From: Actinomadura atramentaria DSM 43919
GTDB lineage: Bacteria; Actinomycetota; Actinomycetes; Streptosporangiales; Streptosporangiaceae
Direction of reading: 5' to 3'
NCBI RefSeq assembly: GCF_000381885.1
Contig: NZ_KB907218.1
Coordinates: 6,840 to 70,839 of the forward strand
DNA: 64,000 nt
Shown here: positions 58,617 to 64,000 of the stretch, piece by piece
Layout: every line of letters begins with the position of its first letter
How positions within the stretch are numbered: the stretch's first letter is position 1
Program-made: the position numbers and the translations under genes
Notes under the pieces: generated by a model
Database searches by the model: none
Told to the model about the DNA's origin: nothing
What the model saw: only the letters and a program-made list of their open reading frames with translations

Positions 58617-59609
58617 ATGACTTCCGGGACCTGGCGCGTCCTCGCGCTGCCACCGCTGGACATCGCGCTGCTGCGGGCGCTCGTCGACCCGCTCGGCGGC
58701 GCGGCCGAGCTGACCGTGCCCGAGACGCGCGACGCCGCCGGGCTGCACGCCGCGCTCGCCGACGCGGACGTGGTGATCGGCGACTTCACCGGCGCGCTCG
58801 CGCTGGACGAGGCGGCCGTCGCGGCCGCGCCGAAGCTGGCGTTCGTGCAGATGCCGCAGGTCGGCGTGGACGGCGTGGACCTCAAGGCGCTCACCGAGGC
58901 GGGCGTCCCCGTCGCGAACACCGCCGGGGCCAACGCCCGCGCCGTCGCCGAATGGGCGGTCGGCGCGACGTTCGCGCTGTGCCGCCAGCTCGCGTGGGCG
59001 GACCGGCGCGTCCGCGCGGGCGACTGGCCGCAGAACGAGGTCCTCGCGCGCGGCACCCGCGAGATCCACGCGCTGCGGATCGGCATCGTCGGGTACGGCG
59101 CGATCGGCGTCCGCGCCGCGGAGCTGTTCACCGCGCTCGGCGCGGACGTCGCCTACTGGACGCGGACGCCCCGCGAACAGGCCGTCGCCGCGTACCTCCC
59201 GCTCGACGAACTCGTCGCGGCGTCCGACGTGATCGTGCTCGCCGTCCCGCTGACGGCCGACACCGCCGGGCTGTTCGACGCGGCCCGCATCGCCCGGATG
59301 AAGCCGCGCGCGCTGCTGGTCAACGTCGCGCGCGGCGGGCTCGTGGACGAGGACGCGCTCGCCGCCGCCCTCGACTCCGGCGCGCTCGGCGGCGCGGCGC
59401 TCGACGTGTTCGCCGCCGAGCCCGCGCCCGCCGACTCGCCGCTGCGCCGCCACGACAACGTCCTGCTGTCCCCGCACGTCGCGGGCGCCACCGCCGAGGC
59501 CCAGTCCTCGATCATCGGGAAGGTCATCGACAACGTCGCCGCGGCCGTGCGGGGCGAGCCGGTCAGCGGCGTCGTCAACGGGCTGGACCCGGTGATCCGC
59601 CGCCGCTGA
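58617..59609 (+). CDS. D-isomer-specific 2-hydroxyacid dehydrogenase
   Basis: A 330-residue NAD-dependent dehydrogenase. The Rossmann motif is GIVGYGAIGVRAAE; catalytic residues are Arg in VNVARGGLVDEDAL, Glu in FAAEPAP and His in LSPHVAGAT. It reduces a 2-ketoacid or oxidises a D-2-hydroxyacid; the exact substrate is unknown. It starts nine bases after the glucosidase stop, so the two form an operon. It converges on the TagF-type gene with an eight-base gap. Confidence 0.9.
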   Translation: MTSGTWRVLALPPLDIALLRALVDPLGGAAELTVPETRDAAGLHAALADADVVIGDFTGALALDEAAVAAAPKLAFVQMPQVGVDGVDLKALTEAGVPVANTAGANARAVAEWAVGATFALCRQLAWADRRVRAGDWPQNEVLARGTREIHALRIGIVGYGAIGVRAAELFTALGADVAYWTRTPREQAVAAYLPLDELVAASDVIVLAVPLTADTAGLFDAARIARMKPRALLVNVARGGLVDEDALAAALDSGALGGAALDVFAAEPAPADSPLRRHDNVLLSPHVAGATAEAQSSIIGKVIDNVAAAVRGEPVSGVVNGLDPVIRRR

Positions 59610-59617
59610 CCCGCCGC

Positions 59618-62600
59618 CTACCGGTTGATGAGGTGGTCCACGACGCGCTCGGCGACCTTGCCGTCGTCGTGCGGGCAGAACGCCTCGGCGAAGTCGGTGA
59701 GCGCCGCCGCCGACTCGGCCGCGACGTCGTCGAAGCCCTCCAGCGCCTCGATCAGCTCGTCCGACGTGCGCAGCAGCGGGCCCGGCGCGCGCTCGGTGAG
59801 GTCGTGCGCGAAGCCGCGGACCTGGTCGCGGTATTCCTCCAGGTCCGGTGCGAACAGCAGGATCGGCTTGCGGAGACCCGCGAAGTCGCACATCAGCGAC
59901 GAGTAGTCGGTGACGAGCGCGTCCGCGGCGAGGAACAGCTCCGTCACGTCCGGGTATCCGGCGACGTCGACGACGAAGTTTCCGAGGTTGCGCGGCGCGG
60001 GCACGTCGAGGAGCCGGTGCGGACGCAGCAGGACGACGGTGTCCTCGGCCAGCGCCCCGGCCGCGCGCTCGAAGTCCAGCCCGAGGCGGTGCCGCGCCGA
60101 GCCGTGCCGCGCGCTGCGGAGCTGGTCCCGCCACGTCGGCGCGTACAGCACCACGCGGCGGCCCGCCGGGATGCCCAGGCGCTCGCGGACCCGCTCCCTG
60201 ATCCGCGGCGCGTCCGGACCGTGCGCGAGGTCGTTGCGCGGGTAGCCCGTCTCCAGGATCTCGCCGTCGTAGCGGAATGCGCGCGCCAGCGTCTCCGTGC
60301 TGAACGGGTTCTGCGACAGCAGCAGGCCCCACGCCGCCGCGTCCGCCGCCATCATGCGCCGCTGCTGGTCGCGGCGGTCCAACGCCTCCCAGCGGGTCTC
60401 GTACCCGACGTTCTTGATCGGCGTCCCGTGCCAGGTCTGCAGGTAGAGCTGGCCCTTCCGGGGGCGGTAGCCCTCCGGCTGGTACGCGTTGTTGACGACG
60501 AAGCGGGCCTGCGCGACCAGCTCCCAGTACTCGCGGCCCAGCCGCCGGACGGTGCGGCCGCCCGGGACCGTGAAGCGCCCGTCGCCGACCGCCCACACCA
60601 GCTCCATGCCGGTGTCGCGGCGCACGAACTCCTCGTAGATCGCCTTCGGGTTGCACGCGTACGCGCCGCCGAAGTAGCTCTCGAAGACGACCAGGTCGCG
60701 GACGCTCCGGCGCAGGAACGCCGGGTAGTGCCGCTCGCGGAGGACGCGCTTGGCGTACGGGCCGTCCTCGTCGTCGTGCCAGGCGGGCCGGACGCCGAGC
60801 CGCACGCCCGCGCCGCCGCGCGTCGGCCGCAGGACGAACCGCTGCCCGGCGGCCTCGCGCGGACGCGGCAGCGTGGTGAGGCAGTCGCGCGTCGCGAAGA
60901 CGGCGCACCGGTCGGTTCCCGCGGCCGCGCCGATGTCCCACGTTCCGGCCGACAGCGGCGACTCGTCGCCGGGCACGACGGCGTCCGGCCGGAAACGGGC
61001 CTCCCGCAGCCCCTCTCCGACCCGCGCGACCGCCGCCGCGTCGGCCCGGCCGAGGTCACCGCTCCCGACCGCGCCCTCGGCGACAGCGGCACGCTCGGAC
61101 GCGGTCCGCGCGGACTCGGCGGTACTGCCGGACTCGGTGCGAGTGGCAGCAGCGCGGCTGGATGGGATACGGCCCAGGCCGACGTCCTCCGATTCCGCGT
61201 CGGGGGTTCCCGTGCTCGCGGACGCCGACCGTGCGGAGTCGGCGCGGCCGGGCCTGAGACGGCCCAAACCGAGGTCTTCCGTCTCGGCGTCGAGAATTCC
61301 GGTGCTCGGGGACTCGGCGCGAACGGAACTACTGCGGCTGGACGTGCTGCCTGAGCCGACGTGCTTTGGTTCGGTGCCGGTGATCCCGGTGGCGGGGACG
61401 TTCGGGAGCGTGCTCACCGAGGCGTTGCGCGCGGCGGCGACGCGCACGTCGCCCGGCGACGCGGTGCCCGCCTTGCGGGTCTGCACGCTGCCCGGCGCGC
61501 CGGGCTTCTGCTTGGCGGGCGTCTCGTCGGACGCGCGGCGCTGGGCGGGAGCCCCCGACACGGCGCCCTTCGGGTCCTCGGCGCCCTGCTCGGCAGGCCC
61601 GCCGCCGGGCGCCTTCTTGGCGTTCGCCCGCGCCTTGCCGGTCGCGGCCTCGCCACCGTCCTTCGCCGAGCCACCCGGCTCGTTGCCCTTCGCGTTGCTC
61701 CCTGAGCTGTTCGTCCCGCCGCCGGAAGCGGCTCCCCGCGCGCGAGCCGACGCGCTGCCGACCCCGCTCTTCACAGACTCGGCGGTGTTGTCGGGAGCAG
61801 TACGCGGCGCACTGACGATCACCGCACTCGCCGTGGCCGTCGCGACCTCGCCCGCCCCGACGCGCTCCTCACCGGCATCCGCGCGCACTCCGCCGGACCC
61901 CCCGGCGGCGCTCCGCACGCTCTTCCCGCCGCCCCGCGCCGCCTTACCCTTGCGCGACGCCGCGCCCCGCGCGCCACCCGACTCTCCGACCAGCCCGCCA
62001 GCCTCCGCATCGGCCGCCGCACTGACCGCCGCTTCGACCTCCGCACCGGACTCCGCTTCGACCTCCGCGCCGGACTTCGCGCCGGACTTCGCGCCGGACT
62101 TCGCGCCGGACTTCGCGCCGGACAGCGCATTGCCCTGCGCGCCGGACTTCGCATCGCCCTGCGCGCCGGACTCCGTGTCACCCTTCGCGTCGCCTCTCAG
62201 ACCGGGCTTCGCGTCACCCTTCACGCCGGCCTTCGCGCCGGGCTTCGCGTCACCCTTCACGCCGAACTTCGCGTCGACCTGCTCGCCAACCTTCGTGTCG
62301 GCCGCCGCTCCAGCCGCCGCGCCAGCCTGCGTGTCAGCCTGTGCGTCGGTCTTCGCGTCGGTCTTCGCGTCGGTCTTCGCGTCGGTCTTCGCGCCTGTTC
62401 CCGCGTTCGTCTTCGCTCCAGCCGCCGTGCTGCCGTTCGCACCAGCCTTCGCGCCGCGCTTCGCGCCGGCCTGGCGGCTCGCGGCAGTACCACCCTTGGC
62501 CGCCGTCGGCGCGCTGCCGCGCTTCGCCCCCGTCCGCGCGGGATCGCCGCCGCAGCAGCCGTCCGCCGCGAGAGCGTCCGCGCCCTCCTCGGCGTCTGCG

Positions 62601-64000
62601 GCGTTCGGAGCGTCGCCGCTCTTCACCGCGCCCGCGCAGCACCCGCTGCCCGCGCTATCCGCATTGCCGGCCGCGCTCAACGCGTCACCGCTCCGCACCG
62701 CGTCCGCGCAGCATCCGCCCGCCGCGCCGGTTTCGGGGCTCGTGGCCAGGGCCCCGCCGTTCTTCACCGCGTCCGCGTCATCCGGCGCGGAGTCCGTTGC
62801 CGCAGCGCTAACCGCGGACGCCGCGCCGGGCGCGGAGGGCAGCGCGCCGCCCTCGTCGGAGCCCATGATCTGCGCCAGTTCCTCCGCCGGGAACGCCAGC
62901 GGCACCGTGTGCCGGGTGCCCGTGCGGCGGTTGCGGAGTTCGAGGCGGTCCGGGCGCAGGCCGTCGCCCACGGGCAGTGCCGAGACGACCAGCGCGTCCC
63001 CGTCCCAGCGCACGCCCGTCAGGTACAGCCCCGGCTCGGCCGTCGCCGTGAGGTTCCCGTAGCGCGTCCGGTCCAGGACGACGCCCGCGTGCGCGAGCCC
63101 CGCGAACCCGTCGGCGGCGGGCAGCCGCACCCGCGCGTCGCCGACCTGCAGCGACAGGTCGTGGTGGAGCCGCCCGGCGAACGCGGGCCCGGACGACGGC
63201 AGCCCCGGCCCCGTCCCGAGGTCGGCGGCGGTGAGGCGGAACCGGAACGGCGTGCGGCCGTCCGCGCCGGGCTCGCCGTAGCGCACCGGCAGCCGACCGG
63301 CGGTGCCGCGCTCCCGGCAGGACACCACGACCGCGTCGTCGTCGCCGGTGGGCCGCGCGACCCAGCCGGCGATCTCGACGCCGTCGCCGTCCGGCCCCTG
63401 CCCGGTGACCATCGCGTCGGGGCGGCGGAGGCGCAGCGCCACCCCGTCGCCGCTCTGGACGAGCTGGACGCGCACCCCGTCGAACAGGTCCCGGTAGCGC
63501 GGCCAGTGCGCGGACGGCCCGCAGCCGCCGACCGGTCCCGAGACGGTGATCCGGTCCCGCCCGGCACCGGTGCGGACGGCCGCGTGCAGCCGCCAGTCGA
63601 CCTTGCGGGCGGACGCGTCGAAGAACTCGGTCGGGTCGATCTCCACCACGAACCCCGACCCGTCGTAGCAGGCCGCCGCCTGCCCGGACTCGGCCGTGAC
63701 GTGCGGTGCGGGCACGCGCGAAACCGTCAACGTGCGGCGGCGCGACGACCCGGCCCGCTCCAGCCACACGTCGATGCCGTCCGCCAGCGCCATGTCCAGG
63801 TACGGGACGTAGGCGTGCCCCGCGACGCGCAGCCGGTCCCCGACCCACACGATCTCGTCGATGCGCGCTTCGAGCCGCAGCTCGTCGGTGATGTCGTAGA
63901 GGCGCTGTGGATAACCGCGCGACTCGTCGTCCCGGAACGGATGGCCCGCGTACCAGCGGCGGCGGACGAGCCCGCGCACCTCGGCGGGCGCGGCGGGCAG
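59618..64000 (-). CDS. TagF-type CDP-glycerol glycerophosphotransferase, partial, with giant low-complexity insert
   Basis: At least 1460 residues; the 5' end lies beyond the window. The visible N-terminal part (about 370 residues, WYAGHPFRDDESRGYPQRLY onward) is a beta-rich region that usually follows a GT2 domain in actinobacterial bifunctional enzymes. The C-terminal about 460 residues are the polymerase: LVFESYFGGAYACNPKAIYE, LQTWHGTPIKN, VLYAPTWRD, LLRPH and VTDYSSLMCDF. It should polymerise glycerol or polyol phosphate at the membrane. Between them (about 61000-62870) lie about 620 residues of Ala/Gly/Lys/Asp-rich sequence with three Cys-Cys motifs and tetrapeptide repeats. The frame is unbroken. 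Confidence 0.85.
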   Translation of the reverse strand: MPAAPAEVRGLVRRRWYAGHPFRDDESRGYPQRLYDITDELRLEARIDEIVWVGDRLRVAGHAYVPYLDMALADGIDVWLERAGSSRRRTLTVSRVPAPHVTAESGQAAACYDGSGFVVEIDPTEFFDASARKVDWRLHAAVRTGAGRDRITVSGPVGGCGPSAHWPRYRDLFDGVRVQLVQSGDGVALRLRRPDAMVTGQGPDGDGVEIAGWVARPTGDDDAVVVSCRERGTAGRLPVRYGEPGADGRTPFRFRLTAADLGTGPGLPSSGPAFAGRLHHDLSLQVGDARVRLPAADGFAGLAHAGVVLDRTRYGNLTATAEPGLYLTGVRWDGDALVVSALPVGDGLRPDRLELRNRRTGTRHTVPLAFPAEELAQIMGSDEGGALPSAPGAASAVSAAATDSAPDDADAVKNGGALATSPETGAAGGCCADAVRSGDALSAAGNADSAGSGCCAGAVKSGDAPNAADAEEGADALAADGCCGGDPARTGAKRGSAPTAAKGGTAASRQAGAKRGAKAGANGSTAAGAKTNAGTGAKTDAKTDAKTDAKTDAQADTQAGAAAGAAADTKVGEQVDAKFGVKGDAKPGAKAGVKGDAKPGLRGDAKGDTESGAQGDAKSGAQGNALSGAKSGAKSGAKSGAKSGAEVEAESGAEVEAAVSAAADAEAGGLVGESGGARGAASRKGKAARGGGKSVRSAAGGSGGVRADAGEERVGAGEVATATASAVIVSAPRTAPDNTAESVKSGVGSASARARGAASGGGTNSSGSNAKGNEPGGSAKDGGEAATGKARANAKKAPGGGPAEQGAEDPKGAVSGAPAQRRASDETPAKQKPGAPGSVQTRKAGTASPGDVRVAAARNASVSTLPNVPATGITGTEPKHVGSGSTSSRSSSVRAESPSTGILDAETEDLGLGRLRPGRADSARSASASTGTPDAESEDVGLGRIPSSRAAATRTESGSTAESARTASERAAVAEGAVGSGDLGRADAAAVARVGEGLREARFRPDAVVPGDESPLSAGTWDIGAAAGTDRCAVFATRDCLTTLPRPREAAGQRFVLRPTRGGAGVRLGVRPAWHDDEDGPYAKRVLRERHYPAFLRRSVRDLVVFESYFGGAYACNPKAIYEEFVRRDTGMELVWAVGDGRFTVPGGRTVRRLGREYWELVAQARFVVNNAYQPEGYRPRKGQLYLQTWHGTPIKNVGYETRWEALDRRDQQRRMMAADAAAWGLLLSQNPFSTETLARAFRYDGEILETGYPRNDLAHGPDAPRIRERVRERLGIPAGRRVVLYAPTWRDQLRSARHGSARHRLGLDFERAAGALAEDTVVLLRPHRLLDVPAPRNLGNFVVDVAGYPDVTELFLAADALVTDYSSLMCDFAGLRKPILLFAPDLEEYRDQVRGFAHDLTERAPGPLLRTSDELIEALEGFDDVAAESAAALTDFAEAFCPHDDGKVAERVVDHLINR
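62067..62390 (-). repeat. in-frame 12-bp minisatellites inside the TagF-type gene
   Basis: GCGCCGGACTTC is perfectly repeated four times at 62067-62114 with a fifth partial copy, coding repeated SGAK. GCGTCGGTCTTC is repeated four times at 62343-62390, coding DAKT four times. Units are multiples of three, so copy-number change keeps the frame. The DNA between (62115-62342) holds decayed versions (KSGAQGDAK, GVKGDAKPG). Confidence 0.85.

Noticed and set aside
55269..60941. A 1890-codon open frame on the minus strand
   Set aside because: It is antisense to nth, the GH3 glucosidase and the dehydrogenase, is Arg/Pro/Gly-rich throughout and has no domain. It results from high GC at third codon positions of the real genes.

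Overview
The window is very GC-rich chromosomal DNA with dense coding, many GTG/TTG starts, frequent ATGA overlaps and GC-rich hairpin terminators. Gene content (a BldG-type anti-anti-sigma factor, SigE-type ECF sigma factor, MarP protease, short Tad/Flp locus, TagF-type polymerase) points to a filamentous actinomycete. A Streptosporangiales/Thermomonosporaceae relative such as Actinomadura fits best, but genus is an inference. I see no rRNA, tRNA, CRISPR array, prophage or intact insertion sequence.

Layout. 0.1-3.4 kb: YihY/BrkB membrane protein, a lipoprotein polysaccharide deacetylase, a nitronate monooxygenase. 3.4-6.9 kb: a leftward catabolic operon (P450, zinc alcohol dehydrogenase, GXWXG protein) with a clear promoter and palindrome, preceded by a PaaI-type thioesterase. 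7-12 kb: ECF sigma factor coupled to a membrane-anchored partner, APC permease, alcohol dehydrogenase plus thioesterase. 12-13 kb: ArsR-rhodanese regulator coupled to a TusA-like protein, under a perfect inverted repeat. 13-18 kb: secreted SGNH hydrolase, I36-type inhibitor, two-gene ABC exporter with a degenerate ATPase, GAF-LuxR regulator. 18.7-24.9 kb: TetR regulator with its own operator, SDR, a SMI1-like/deacetylase fused reading frame, a NarL-type two-component pair, an anchored coiled-coil protein. 25-34 kb: enoyl-CoA hydratase, lipoprotein, short Rho, Ser/Thr kinase, FadD19-like ligase, SigE, alpha/beta hydrolase.

34-56 kb is a locus conserved across actinobacteria (compare bldG to SCO3571 of Streptomyces coelicolor and Rv3649 to Rv3674c of Mycobacterium tuberculosis): bldG and its anti-sigma partner, MrfA-type helicase, Tad pilus genes, acs, ssd, ephE, marP, a CoA pyrophosphatase and nth. 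Here the Tad genes are split: flp-tadE-tadE' run left, ssd-tadA-tadB-tadC run right, with acs and two small genes between. A single inversion of about 9 kb would explain this. The gap next to ssd has two AU-type terminators on opposite strands and strong hairpins, in the position and orientation expected for an Ms1/MTS2823-type RNA-polymerase-binding small RNA.

56-64 kb: cytoplasmic GH3 beta-glucosidase, a D-2-hydroxyacid dehydrogenase, and the C-terminal part of a very large TagF-type teichoic-acid polymerase. Its polymerase domains are split by about 620 residues of low-complexity sequence with minisatellites and repeated Cys-Cys motifs.

A recurring theme is decayed local duplication in intergenic DNA. 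At least two spacers carry degraded copies of the 3' end of the gene just upstream (tadC, the DUF309 gene). A 158-bp MITE-like element between marP and the Nudix gene supplies the Nudix stop codon.
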